NCBI GenBank assembly: GCA_022711465.1
Contig: JAKLEZ010000010.1
Coordinates: 150,646-214,645 of the forward strand
Length of the DNA stretch: 64,000 bases
Direction: 5' to 3'
Source of the DNA: Planctomycetota bacterium
GTDB lineage: Bacteria; Planctomycetota; Phycisphaerae; UBA1845; PWPN01
Part shown: one piece after another, positions 17,582-27,464 of the stretch
How positions within the stretch are numbered: the first letter of the stretch is position 1
Layout: every line of letters starts with the position of its first letter
Notes under the pieces: model-generated
Databases searched by the model: none
What the model saw: the letters and a program-made list of their open reading frames with translations, nothing else
What the model was told of the DNA's origin: nothing
Made by a program: the position numbers and the translations under genes

Positions 17582-20500
17582 ATGATGACGAGAAGAGTGA
17601 GAAGAGTCGGTGCACTCGCATCTCTGAGCGGGGCTGCTTTGATGGGCCTGGTTCTCGCATGCTCGCCGCCCGGGCAGTCGGGCGACGAGACCAGCGGGCA
17701 GTTGATCCCGTTGCCGTTCGACGGCACCTCGGGCCGGCTGACCGCCGTGCCCATCGCCGCGCAGGCCTTGAGCCAGCATTACGTCGAAGTGGTCTTCGAC
17801 CAGGCGGTGGGGACCGAGGTCGAAGACCCGAGCCTCTATGCCATTCGGGGGCCCGGCGGCATATCACTCGCCGTGACCGAAGTACTCCGCCGCCAGTCCG
17901 ATACCACGCGTGTGCTGCTCGTCACCGACGCCCAGGCGGAGGTCCAGTACGAACTCACGGTGAACACCGGCGAGCCCATCGCCAAGTGGATCCGAGCGGC
18001 GGCGTCGCAGCTTCCTACCATCCTGTTCCAAGGCTCGTCGGCGAATGAGCCTTACGTATCCAGCGCGATCGCCCTGGACGAGACCACCGTCCTGGTGACG
18101 TACAGCTCGAACATGGATGAGAACATCGCCGAAAGGGCCTACTACGAGATCGCCAATCCCGATCTCAAGATCACTGCTGTCAGCATCGTCAATCCAAAGG
18201 GACGGACGATGGTCCTGCTCACCACCGAGGCCCAGGGGAACATCGACTACGCCCTCCGCGTGACCAATGTGACCGCTAACAACGGCAGCCAGCTGATCGA
18301 TCCGACGCGGTGCACGGTCACGTTCAACGGGATCGCTCCGGCAGAGCCGCCGAAGATCACCAAGGCCGTGGCGACCAGCGCCACCACTGTGCTGATCTCG
18401 TTCAACAAGCAACTGGCCGACGACGCGGCAGATCCGACGCATTTTCAGATTTATTTAGCGGAATCAACTTGGCCTGAGCTGTCTATTACCTCTGCGCGGA
18501 TGACGCTTTACAGCACGCAGGTCGAGCTGACGACACTTCCGATGACCGCGGGAAAGACGTACCAGGTATGGGCTAAATACATTGTGGACAGGGGAGGCAA
18601 CTTCATACTGACCTACGAAGAGTATGGGGGGCAATGCGCCTGCTACACTGTCGTCACCTTCGCCGGTTCGCCTGAGACGGAAGGCCCCGCCGACGCCAAT
18701 GCGCTGCCACGCGTTGTCGGCGCGGCCTCGCTCAGCAACACGTCAGTCGTCGTGACGTTCAACAAGCCGATGGGCGAGAGCGCGGTGGATCCCTCCGGCT
18801 ACGTGATCGTCCAGGAGAACGTCAACCCCGAGGTAGGCACGTTGATCATTTTGAGTGCCGACTGGGCGGATGGCCCCAGCCGCAAATCCGTCCGGCTGAT
18901 CACCTCGTCCCAGAACGAGGTGACTTACCGGGTCACGGCGGTGAACGTCCGGGACCTGTCAGGCAACGGGATGGCGCCCCAGCAGTTACTGGTCGATCCC
19001 ACCTCGGCCACCTTCGCCGGGACGCCGCCGAGCGGCGATGACGAGGGCGGCGCCGGGGACCTCATCGACTCCGATGGCGACGGCCTCATGGACAACCAGG
19101 AACTGCGCGGCTACGTGGTGGCCGTCCAGTTGACCAGCGGTGAGACGATCGAACGCCAGGTCACCAGCAACCCGTTGGTGGCGGACACTGACACCGACGG
19201 CCTGACCGACGGGGACGAATACAGCCTCGGCACGGACCCACGAGCGGTTGATACCGACGGTGACCTGATATCAGACGCCGAGGAGTTCAACGTTTGGTTC
19301 ACCGAGCCCACCAATCAGGACACCGACGGTGACGAGCTCGTTGACTGGCTGGAGGCTCGCTTCTACAAGAGTTCACCCCTCCTGGCGGACACGGACGGCG
19401 ACGGGCTGGACGACTCCCGCGAGCTTGTCGAGCTGAACCGCGACCCCCGTGTGGCCGATCTGCCCACGCCGCGGATCAAGATCGGCGATGTCCGCCTGCA
19501 GCTCGATGAGCGCTTCACCTACAATGACGAGCGCGGGCAGGAGGTGTCGGTCCAGAAGAACTCCCAGACCACGCTGCAACAGGCCAAGGACCAGAAATTC
19601 GCCACCTCCGAGAGCGAGGTGAACAAGTCGGAATGGGAGATCGCCGGGAAGTTTGGGGCCGAGCTCGAGATCAGCAAAGACCCCAGCCTGACCCTGAGCG
19701 CGGAGGTCTCCGGGAAGTACGCCCAGAGCAACGAGCACACGTCGCAGTTCAGCCTGGAGTCGACGGTGCATGCGGAGGAGACCTTCGAGCAATCGCTGAA
19801 CAAGGGCCAGACGCTGACCAATTCGACCAGCGTGCAGCGCGAACTGGCCGGGGCCAGCTTGAGTGCGGCGGTAACCATCGAGAACGCCGGCGATATCGCC
19901 TTCACGATTGAGAACCTTTCGCTGACCATGCTCGAGCAGGACCGGCGCGATCGTGAGCGGTTCCTGCCGGTAGCCTCCCTGATGCCCGCCACAGGCCAGG
20001 AGACGGTGTTCAACCTGGGTCCCCTGCTCCCGGAGCGGGGCCCTGTGATCTTCTCGAACGTCGAGGTCTACCCCAACCTCGTGCAGGATCTGATGAAGGA
20101 TCCGCGCGGGCTGATCACCAAGGTGGCCAACTTTGACATCGTGGACGAGTTCGGGCGCAACTTCGCCTTTGCCTCGCAGGAGGCCAACGACAAGACTGCG
20201 GGGATTGTGATCGACTATGGCGATGGGACAGCTGAGAAGTACCGCGTCGCTGTGGCCGGAGGATTGGACCTGGCCGGCTACTTCCCCAAGCAGTGCAGCG
20301 CTGACTCCCCGGATTTCGGAAAGGAGTGCTCCTGCAACGACGACTGTATCGGCCCGAATGACCTGGGCACCTGTGGCCCGGCCTACCTTGGCGGTTTCGA
20401 CGATGAAGGTCGGCCGGTCGGCCTGCCGCTCGATTTCATCCTCCAGGACATCCTGAAGCTGAAGAAGAACTCGACGGATCCTGATGCCATCGTCGCCGGG

Positions 20501-23500
20501 CCGGACCAGATCGCCCAGACCGCCGCCCAGGGCGATGACGTGCAGGTGGTGCCCGTCGGCACCCGCGGCCTCGAGGAGCGCACAATCGTTGTCGGCGCCG
20601 GCCAGAACGGCGTGCTCGACACGGCGCCGCTCGGTGATGATCAGGCGACCGTCACCGCCGGCTACGAGACCCGTCGCTTCTGCAGCGTCACCTCCGGAAA
20701 TGCCCGGGCGGACTGCACCGAGGATTCGAATTGCAGCGAAGGAGGATTCTGCGGCCCCGAGACGCTCGTTCGGATCGGGAACTCGCGCAACCGTGACATC
20801 ACCAACGCGACCTCCGGCGAGGATTTCCGGTTCTGGGTGGCCTTGACCCCCAACCAGATCCCATTGGGTGGAGATTTCGGCTCCATCGTGCTCAAGCCTC
20901 GGGACGTTCTTCTCTTGGCCTACGTCCAGGACCTTGACGAGGACGGCCTCTACGCCCGGCAGGAGTACATGTACGGCAGCTCGGATAAGGATATCAACAC
21001 CGACGGCGGCAACCAGACGCCCGAGATCATCTATGCCGGCTCCAACGGAACGGTCGATACGGTGGCTCTTGGTGACGACCTGCAAATCGTGGACTTGGGC
21101 ACGACCGGCCTGGACCCGCGTCGTCCGATCATCTCGGCCGGCGCCAACGGTCGGATCGACAGTGTTCTTGGTGACTCCGACGGCGATGCGGTGTCCGAGG
21201 GAGGCGATGATGTCGACGGCGTCGAAATGTCCGAGGCCGTCTACGAACCCGGCGGCATTCGCGAGCCGCTCGACGGCGGCAACGGCACCGCCCAGACCCT
21301 GGCCGTGGAGGACGACGTCCAGGCCGTGCCGCTGGGCGCGCCCGTCGGGCCGGGCGAGGTGATCATCCTCCCAGGCCCCAACGGGGTGCTCGACACCACT
21401 CCGGCCGGCGACGACCAGGGACCAGGCAACGGCAACCCCCAGGGCAACGGCGTCGTCAGCACCGCGGCCCAATTCGACGACATCCAGGTGATTCCGGTGG
21501 GCGACCCGGTTCAGCCGGGCATGGCCGTCGTCCTCGCCGGCCCCAATGGTGTCATTGACGCGACGCCCGCGGGCGACGAATACCTCGGCACGATCAAGGA
21601 GGACCTGGACGACTACGCTGAAGTCCGCGTGGGCTGGCAGTGTCCGATCGCGGGTCAGGACATCGTCAACGTCTATCCCGACCCCCGGCGGGCGGACTCG
21701 GACGGCGACGGCCTGCTTGACGACGTCGAGAAGGGCTATCGGACCGACCCCAAGGCGCGGGACACCGACGGCGACATGGTCATCGATACGGTGGAAATCA
21801 ACGGCTATCGCATCGGCATCGGTATCACGCCGGGTCCCAACGGGACCGTGGACACCCGCGCCGAATTTGACGACATCCAGGTCATCCGCCAATCCACGAC
21901 CAGCGTGCCCTCGAACACCCTGGTGATTCTGCCGGGACCCAACGGTGTGCTGGACACCGCCCTGGCCGGCGACGACACTTCCACCCCCGGCACGGTGGTG
22001 ATCAGCAATCCCCTGGATCCCGACACCGACGGCGACAACTTGGTCGACGGCCTGGAACGGGCGTTCGGAAGCAACCCGCTCGATCCGCTCGACGGCGACA
22101 CGATCCGCGATGTGGATGAGGACGGCCTCACCGACCGTGAGGAACTCCTCGGCTATGACATCGATTTCATGATTCCGGATCCGAGTAGCCCGAACTCCTC
22201 CATACCCTTCCACGGCCATGTCACCACCGACCCAACGCGCGGCGATACGGATGGCGACGGCCTGCCCGACCTGCTCGAGTCCATCCTGCGAACCGATCCA
22301 AGGTCCAACGACAGCGACAAGGACGGCCTGAAGGACTTCGATGAGCTCGCCAACCTGGAGGACTTCCTCGATCTCAACGATGAGTTCCACGGGTTCTCCC
22401 TGAGCCCCTCCGGATCGAAGGCCGTGGGCACCGACCCGACCGACGCCGATTCGGACGATGACGGCCTCACCGACGGCTTTGAGGTGAACGAAGGCTGGCG
22501 CGTCATCCTGGCCGGCGACAGCAACATCCGACAGGTCTTCCCGTCCCCGCTCATGCGCGATACCGACGCGGACGGGTTGTCCGACCGGCCGGAGTTCGTC
22601 AAGAAGACTGATCCGACCAATCCCGACACGGACAATGACGGGCGGCGCGACGGGATCGAGGATCCCCCAACCGACCCGCTGGTCCCGGATGCGCTGATTT
22701 CAGTGAACTTCGCCGACCTGCGCATGCAGGCCGGCAGCGCCGCCGAGGATGGCGACAACAAGCTGGCCGAGTGGTCCTGGAACTTCCGCATTCGCGGGCC
22801 CGGTAGCAAGCTCACCGTTGTGCAGAACGCTCCGTCGTGCTCGCACAACCTGCCCGGCAACACATTCGTCCGCGTGAATGCGAGCTCGGCCAAGTTCCGC
22901 ATGGTCCCCGGGGACGTCATCTTCATCGAGGGCGAGGTCCTCGAATCCGACGATTGCAGCAAGAGCCTGCCCGGTGACGGCCAGTTCTGCCTGGTCTCTT
23001 CCGACGATGCGTCCAAGTGCCCGCAGTGCTTGTCCGGCTCGTTCGTCATGCGTTTCTCCAAGGCGGTGGGCTTCGAGGATCTGCAGGTCAGCCAGGGCGG
23101 CGGCTCTCAGGTGAGGTTCATCGCCGAGACGCTCGAAATGGAGACGCTCATCACCGAACTGGACCAGTTCGATGAGGACGCACCGCCGACCGGCAAGATC
23201 GATATCCGGATCCTGGTTGACAGCGAGGATCCGGACCTGGACGGCGACGGCATCCTCAACGGACAGGACAGCGACGTGGATGGCGATGGCCTGGCCAACG
23301 GCGATGCCATGGGCTACGCGGCCGATCCCGACATCGACGATGACAGCCTGCTCAACGGCGAGGACGAGGACATCGACAGCGACGGCTTCCTGAACCATCA
23401 GGACAGCGACATGGACGGCGACGGCAAGGCTAACGCCGATGATCCGGATATCGACGGCGACGGCAAGGCCAACGGCGTCGACCCGGACGTAGATGCCGAC

Positions 23501-24988
23501 TTCATTCCGAACGGCGCAGACGATAACGTCGACGGCGACCCGCTGCTCAACGGTGACGACCCCGATGTCGACGGCGACGGGCTTGCCAACGGCAATACGA
23601 CGAACGGGAGCGCCGTCGACCCCGATATTGACGGCGACGGTCTGCTGAATGGCGTCGACGACGATATCGACGGAGACGGTCTGCTCAATCGCATTGAGGC
23701 GGGCAGCGAGACCTCCAATCCGGACGCCGACATGGATGGCGATGGCGTTCTGAACAGCGTCGATCCCGACATGGACAACGACGGAATCGCCAACGGTGGC
23801 GGCGATCCGGACATCGATGCCGATGGTCTGCTCAACGCTCCCGATCCGGACATGGACGGCGACGGCCTGGCGGACGACGCCGCCGATGAACTAGACATGG
23901 ACGGCGACGGCCTGGCGGACGACGCCGCCGATGAACTGGACATCGATGGCGACGGCCTGGCGGACGACGCCGCCGATGAGCTGGACATCGATGGGGATGA
24001 GCTGGCAGACGACGACGACGATGAGCTGGACATCGATGGCGACGGCCTGGCGGACGACGACGCCGGTGAGCTGGACATCGATGGCGACGGCCGGGCGGAC
24101 GATGCCGCCGGTGAGCTGGACATCGACGGCGACGGCCTGGCGGACGACGACGACGACGAACTGGACATCGATGGCGACGGCCTGGCGGACGACGCCGCCG
24201 GTGAGCTGGACATCGATGGCGACGGCCTGGCGGACGACGCCGCCGGTGAGCTGGACATCGACGGCGACGGCCTGGCGGACGACGCCGATGAGCTGGACAT
24301 CGATGGTGACGGCCGGGCGGACGACGCCGCCGATGAGCTGGACATCGATGGTGACGGCCGGGCGGACGACGCCGCCGATGAGCTGGACATCGATGGTGAC
24401 GGCCGGGCGGACGACGCCGCCGATGAGCTGGACATCGATGGTGACGGCCTGGCGGACGACGCCGCCGATGAGCTGGACATCGACGGCGACGGCCTGGCGG
24501 ACGACGCCGCCGGTGAACTGGACATCGATGGCGACGGCTTGGCGGACGACGCCGGCGGTGAGCTGGACATCGACGGCGACGGCCTGGCGGACGACGACGA
24601 CGACGAGCTGGACATCGATGGCGATGGCCTGGCGGACACTGATCCTAATGAACTGGACATCGATGGCGACGGCCTGACGGACATCGATCCTAGTGAGCTC
24701 GACATCGATGGCGACGGCTTGGCCAACGTGAACGATGGCGACATGGATGGTGACGGAGTCATCAACACGGATGACACGGATTCGCCCGGCGGCCACGACA
24801 ACGATCTGGACAACGACGGAGTGCTCAACGACGTGGACACCGACGTAGACGGGGACGGGCTGTCCAACGGAGATGCCCTTGAGTTGGACATCGATGGCGA
24901 CGGTCTGTTGGACACCGATCCTCTGGAGTTCGATATCGACGGCGATGGGGTCCCAAATGGAGTTGACTCAACGCCGAACGGCGTTTGA
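17582..24988 (+). CDS. Giant calcium-repeat surface lipoprotein
   Basis: A 2468-aa protein. The ATG at 17582 follows GAGG at 8 nt; the signal peptide has lipobox LVLAC. Order of regions: four SbsA-type Ig-like units (about residues 30-480), each with a pattern like TSVVVTFNKPMGESAVDPS; TSP3-type Asp loops (DSDGDGLMDNQE and others); a Ser/Thr/Glu-rich amphipathic stretch at about 635-795 (SLESTVHAEETFEQSLNKGQ); five copies of a 50-aa GPNGVLDTxPxGDD repeat at about 970-1465; more TSP3 loops; and a C-terminal third made almost only of Asp repeats. TSP3 loops bind calcium. The protein is probably an outer-surface stalk, adhesin or matrix component; its function is not known. A second lipoprotein with similar loops follows 92 bp downstream. 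Confidence 0.88.
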   Translation: MMTRRVRRVGALASLSGAALMGLVLACSPPGQSGDETSGQLIPLPFDGTSGRLTAVPIAAQALSQHYVEVVFDQAVGTEVEDPSLYAIRGPGGISLAVTEVLRRQSDTTRVLLVTDAQAEVQYELTVNTGEPIAKWIRAAASQLPTILFQGSSANEPYVSSAIALDETTVLVTYSSNMDENIAERAYYEIANPDLKITAVSIVNPKGRTMVLLTTEAQGNIDYALRVTNVTANNGSQLIDPTRCTVTFNGIAPAEPPKITKAVATSATTVLISFNKQLADDAADPTHFQIYLAESTWPELSITSARMTLYSTQVELTTLPMTAGKTYQVWAKYIVDRGGNFILTYEEYGGQCACYTVVTFAGSPETEGPADANALPRVVGAASLSNTSVVVTFNKPMGESAVDPSGYVIVQENVNPEVGTLIILSADWADGPSRKSVRLITSSQNEVTYRVTAVNVRDLSGNGMAPQQLLVDPTSATFAGTPPSGDDEGGAGDLIDSDGDGLMDNQELRGYVVAVQLTSGETIERQVTSNPLVADTDTDGLTDGDEYSLGTDPRAVDTDGDLISDAEEFNVWFTEPTNQDTDGDELVDWLEARFYKSSPLLADTDGDGLDDSRELVELNRDPRVADLPTPRIKIGDVRLQLDERFTYNDERGQEVSVQKNSQTTLQQAKDQKFATSESEVNKSEWEIAGKFGAELEISKDPSLTLSAEVSGKYAQSNEHTSQFSLESTVHAEETFEQSLNKGQTLTNSTSVQRELAGASLSAAVTIENAGDIAFTIENLSLTMLEQDRRDRERFLPVASLMPATGQETVFNLGPLLPERGPVIFSNVEVYPNLVQDLMKDPRGLITKVANFDIVDEFGRNFAFASQEANDKTAGIVIDYGDGTAEKYRVAVAGGLDLAGYFPKQCSADSPDFGKECSCNDDCIGPNDLGTCGPAYLGGFDDEGRPVGLPLDFILQDILKLKKNSTDPDAIVAGPDQIAQTAAQGDDVQVVPVGTRGLEERTIVVGAGQNGVLDTAPLGDDQATVTAGYETRRFCSVTSGNARADCTEDSNCSEGGFCGPETLVRIGNSRNRDITNATSGEDFRFWVALTPNQIPLGGDFGSIVLKPRDVLLLAYVQDLDEDGLYARQEYMYGSSDKDINTDGGNQTPEIIYAGSNGTVDTVALGDDLQIVDLGTTGLDPRRPIISAGANGRIDSVLGDSDGDAVSEGGDDVDGVEMSEAVYEPGGIREPLDGGNGTAQTLAVEDDVQAVPLGAPVGPGEVIILPGPNGVLDTTPAGDDQGPGNGNPQGNGVVSTAAQFDDIQVIPVGDPVQPGMAVVLAGPNGVIDATPAGDEYLGTIKEDLDDYAEVRVGWQCPIAGQDIVNVYPDPRRADSDGDGLLDDVEKGYRTDPKARDTDGDMVIDTVEINGYRIGIGITPGPNGTVDTRAEFDDIQVIRQSTTSVPSNTLVILPGPNGVLDTALAGDDTSTPGTVVISNPLDPDTDGDNLVDGLERAFGSNPLDPLDGDTIRDVDEDGLTDREELLGYDIDFMIPDPSSPNSSIPFHGHVTTDPTRGDTDGDGLPDLLESILRTDPRSNDSDKDGLKDFDELANLEDFLDLNDEFHGFSLSPSGSKAVGTDPTDADSDDDGLTDGFEVNEGWRVILAGDSNIRQVFPSPLMRDTDADGLSDRPEFVKKTDPTNPDTDNDGRRDGIEDPPTDPLVPDALISVNFADLRMQAGSAAEDGDNKLAEWSWNFRIRGPGSKLTVVQNAPSCSHNLPGNTFVRVNASSAKFRMVPGDVIFIEGEVLESDDCSKSLPGDGQFCLVSSDDASKCPQCLSGSFVMRFSKAVGFEDLQVSQGGGSQVRFIAETLEMETLITELDQFDEDAPPTGKIDIRILVDSEDPDLDGDGILNGQDSDVDGDGLANGDAMGYAADPDIDDDSLLNGEDEDIDSDGFLNHQDSDMDGDGKANADDPDIDGDGKANGVDPDVDADFIPNGADDNVDGDPLLNGDDPDVDGDGLANGNTTNGSAVDPDIDGDGLLNGVDDDIDGDGLLNRIEAGSETSNPDADMDGDGVLNSVDPDMDNDGIANGGGDPDIDADGLLNAPDPDMDGDGLADDAADELDMDGDGLADDAADELDIDGDGLADDAADELDIDGDELADDDDDELDIDGDGLADDDAGELDIDGDGRADDAAGELDIDGDGLADDDDDELDIDGDGLADDAAGELDIDGDGLADDAAGELDIDGDGLADDADELDIDGDGRADDAADELDIDGDGRADDAADELDIDGDGRADDAADELDIDGDGLADDAADELDIDGDGLADDAAGELDIDGDGLADDAGGELDIDGDGLADDDDDELDIDGDGLADTDPNELDIDGDGLTDIDPSELDIDGDGLANVNDGDMDGDGVINTDDTDSPGGHDNDLDNDGVLNDVDTDVDGDGLSNGDALELDIDGDGLLDTDPLEFDIDGDGVPNGVDSTPNGV
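20488..21976 (+). repeat. Five diverged ~50-aa repeats inside the giant lipoprotein
   Basis: Units near 20488-20646, 21032-21180, 21270-21420, 21446-21580 and 21829-21976 share GxxGxxxTxAxxDDxQVxPxG, about 15 variable residues, then GPNGVLDTxPxGDD. They are interrupted by TSP3 loops. I do not recognise a named family. Confidence 0.7.
23851..24726 (+). repeat. 45-bp minisatellite coding 15-aa Asp repeats
   Basis: About 19-20 in-frame units encoding ELDIDGDGLADDAAD and variants (GRADD, LADDDDD, LADTDPN). Nearly all units are exactly 45 bp; one near 24270-24311 is 42 bp, a loss of one whole codon. The flanking Asp loops from 23224 to 24970 are similar but less regular. Confidence 0.92.
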
Positions 24989-25080
24989 TCTTGGCCCGAT
25001 ATCACGGCTTCGGCCCCAGCGCCACAGTGTCGCCGAGGCCTTGCGGCCGACCAGGAGTTGCAGCCAGTGGAGTGAGACGA

Positions 25081-26712
25081 ATGAAGCGATACGTTTTTCT
25101 GCTGGTGACGCTTATCAGCGGTAGCCTACTGGCGGGCTGCGCTGGGGCACCCGACCCTTTGTCTTCGGAACCGTCTTCGCTGGACACGGCCGCAGCGGAG
25201 GCACTCGGTCAGACCGAAGCCCCCGCGGCGCAGGGCGACTCGTCTGCGGCTCCAGAGACCAGCGGCACATGCCCCTCGGACACCGCCCAGTCTGTGGACG
25301 ACACGTCGCCCACAGACACCCCCGCAGACACCGCAGCCCCGCTCGAAGATACGTCGGCCAGTGACGACGACGCGGCCTTCGGTGCCTGCTGTCTGCTGGA
25401 TGGGTGTACGGAGGACCTGCCGCAGATCGACTGCGAACGTCGGGGCGGACAGTTCCTCGGGCCCGGTACGAAGTGCACGGCCTGCTTGCCACCGGAGCAG
25501 ATCGCCGCCACCCTCGACAACCTGGACAGCGACCTCGACGGCTGCAGTGACTTGAAGGAACTGTTGCAGGGCACCAACCGTCTGGTCCCAGGTGACTGCC
25601 GCGACATCGATGGCGACGGGATCTCCAACGAGGAGGACTCCGACGTCGATGGTGACGACATCCCCAATGTCAAGGATAGCGACATCGACGGCGACGGGGT
25701 GCCCAATGAAAGCGACCCTGACCAGGACGGTGACGGCAAGAAGGGCCACGATGACCCTGACGAGGACGGCGACGGCCTCAGCGACCGGTGGGATTTGGAC
25801 GACGACGGCGACGGGGAACTCGACGCCACCGACGACGATGAGGAAGGGGACGACGAGGATGACGACGACGATGATGACGATGATGACGAGGAGGAGGAGG
25901 GGGAGAAGGACCAGCTCCTGGACCTGATGGAGCAGTTCCGGACCGGCAAGATCAGCCAGGCCGACTGCAACGCCATCGCCAAAGAGATCGTCAACCACTT
26001 CGATGCCCGCGACGACCGGGCGGACATTCAATACATCATGCTGAAGGTCGTGGAACTGTCCAAAGTCGTTCAACGGGAGTGGGTCAAGTCGAATATCCCG
26101 CCGGGCATCGAGGCGATCGATGAGGTCTATGGTCAGTTGGACAAGGCTATCCAGCTTGCCCGCGGAACCTCCAAGGAACCGCTGGACAAGGCGAAATTCC
26201 CCGAAGTCATGCAGGACTTCAAGGCCCGCACATACTCCATGGTGAATCTGGCCAAGACCTTCTCCACGCTTCGGTTCGACGAGCTAGGGTTCATTGTGGA
26301 CCGCATGCGCGGGACGTTCGAGCCGCAGAAACTGCAGGACATCTCGGAGCTGATGGGGGATTTCATCGATCCTCGCGCGTGGAACGACCACGAGAAGGAG
26401 GCGGCCGAACTGTTGGCTTTTGAGCATGGCTCTTCGTCACTGGGAAAGTCCTTCGCCAAGGCGGAGGCCCTGGACCTCCTCAACGCCACCGCCCGCTTGC
26501 GCCAGCGGGCCAACAGCCTGCAGGGTACGAAGGAAGAAAAGGACGGGAAATTCCAGTCGCTGCTGGACCGGATGAAAGAGGTGTCTGAAGACAAACCGAA
26601 CATCACCGACGCGCTCGAGCAGGTGGAGAGCGAGGAGGACCAGCAGAACGGCGACGATGATGATGGCGACGGTGATGATGAGGAGGAGGGCGATGAGGGG
26701 GCCTCGGGGTGA
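25081..26712 (+). CDS. Acidic TSP3-type lipoprotein
   Basis: A 543-aa protein from the ATG at 25081, with GGAG about 10 nt upstream. The signal peptide MKRYVFLLVTLISGSLLAGC has lipobox LLAGC. A Ser/Thr/Pro-rich linker and a small Cys-rich segment (FGACCLLDGCTEDLPQIDCE) follow. Asp loops of TSP3 type then appear (DGDGISNEEDSDVDGDDIPN), then a run of more than 30 mostly Asp/Glu residues. The C-terminal 240 residues are predicted helical, without a recognised motif, ending in a second acidic run. The adjacent giant lipoprotein has the same calcium-loop style, so the pair may form one calcium-dependent surface structure. That is inference. Confidence 0.85.
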   Translation: MKRYVFLLVTLISGSLLAGCAGAPDPLSSEPSSLDTAAAEALGQTEAPAAQGDSSAAPETSGTCPSDTAQSVDDTSPTDTPADTAAPLEDTSASDDDAAFGACCLLDGCTEDLPQIDCERRGGQFLGPGTKCTACLPPEQIAATLDNLDSDLDGCSDLKELLQGTNRLVPGDCRDIDGDGISNEEDSDVDGDDIPNVKDSDIDGDGVPNESDPDQDGDGKKGHDDPDEDGDGLSDRWDLDDDGDGELDATDDDEEGDDEDDDDDDDDDDEEEEGEKDQLLDLMEQFRTGKISQADCNAIAKEIVNHFDARDDRADIQYIMLKVVELSKVVQREWVKSNIPPGIEAIDEVYGQLDKAIQLARGTSKEPLDKAKFPEVMQDFKARTYSMVNLAKTFSTLRFDELGFIVDRMRGTFEPQKLQDISELMGDFIDPRAWNDHEKEAAELLAFEHGSSSLGKSFAKAEALDLLNATARLRQRANSLQGTKEEKDGKFQSLLDRMKEVSEDKPNITDALEQVESEEDQQNGDDDDGDGDDEEEGDEGASG

Positions 26713-26730
26713 TTCGGCCGAAGCCGCGAG

Positions 26731-27238
26731 TCACCCGCGCGGGTTATCGGCGACCATGATCTTTCGCGCCAGGGTATGAACACCGGGTCGCTTCGCCTGG
26801 CGAGCAGGGTGTCGCTGGAAGTCATTCGGACGCAGACCTGCCAAGACTCGGCTTCTGCCCGTCAGGCCAGCGAAACCCTTCAGGATGGACCGGCAATCTT
26901 CGAACCATCGCTCCCCGATCTCGCGAACCTCCATTTTGCCTTTCTGCCAGCTCAGGTAGGAATTGCACACGTCCTTGACCGTAAGGGCCTCAAGCGATAG
27001 CTCATAGACCTGCGGTTGGCGTACCGGATAGAAGCCTGGCGTCGTAGCGTGCAGGTCCGCTGTCAGAGCAAAATGCCGCTTGGGGGCGGCTATGATCAGC
27101 CCGGACGCCGAAGAAGTGGGCTTTGCCCCGGTTTCTCTTGCACCACGGCCCGTTTGGATGGGCTGTTTGCGGGAAGCTCGGGTGCGGTTTGGTGGTTCTC
27201 AACTTGCCGAGAATGCCCATGAGATCTGGCCTCTTCAA
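26731..27238 (-). pseudogene. Tyrosine recombinase, frameshifted N-terminal half
   Basis: Reading leftward, one frame gives PHPSFPQTAHPNGPWCKRNR and GKAHFFGV, the DNA-arm start typical of planctomycete integrases (PxFPLTAHxxGxWxKKIRGKxxYFG). A second frame continues with ADLHATTPGF, VYELSLEALTVKDVC, then SYLSWQKGKMEVREIGERWF, the core-binding domain, ending at 26731. The frame changes at about 27060-27110. The catalytic half is missing. It sits on the far side of the broken tRNA-Ser from another integrase remnant. Confidence 0.7.
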
Positions 27239-27357
27239 AGACGTCTCTGCCGCGAGTGAGCCAGAATGCGCGATAGCCTGGTTGCCGTCATAAGGGTTGT
27301 CGTGAACAAGTGTGTTAGGATCGGCATTGTGCGTAAGTTGCCGTCAACAAATAACTT

Positions 27358-27398
27358 GGAGAGGTGGCTGAGTGGCTGAAGGCGCCGGTTTGCTAACC
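27358..27398 (+). tRNA. Partial tRNA-Ser (GCT), 5' half only
   Basis: The sequence from GGAGAGG through GTGGCTGAGTGGCTGAAGGC to GGTTTGCTAACC matches the acceptor 5' strand, D-arm and anticodon region of a tRNA-Ser(GCT). After the anticodon loop the sequence diverges: no CCTCTCC acceptor partner, no long variable arm and no proper T-stem can be found within 90 nt. The break lies at the anticodon loop, a known integrase crossover point. It is likely a non-functional remnant or attachment scar. Confidence 0.5.
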
Positions 27399-27464
27399 AG
27401 CTTGTTGCAGATTCGAGTCCCGTTCGGGGACCGTCCTGATCACCCACTGGCTGCTGGGTCGTCG

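Noticed and set aside
19373..22390. 1005-codon minus-strand frame
   Set aside because: Antisense shadow of the giant lipoprotein; Val/Gly/Asp-rich without motif.
23851..24726. CRISPR-like regular repeat
   Set aside because: Units are contiguous coding repeats without unique spacers.
23398..25005. Antisense 535-codon Ser/Pro-rich frame (and a 301-codon one at 23891-24796)
   Set aside because: They are mirror products of the 45-bp repeats, whose length divisible by three keeps several frames open. The sense strand has a signal peptide and ribosome site.
27358..27446. Intact tRNA-Ser
   Set aside because: No matching 3' acceptor strand, variable arm or T-stem can be folded.
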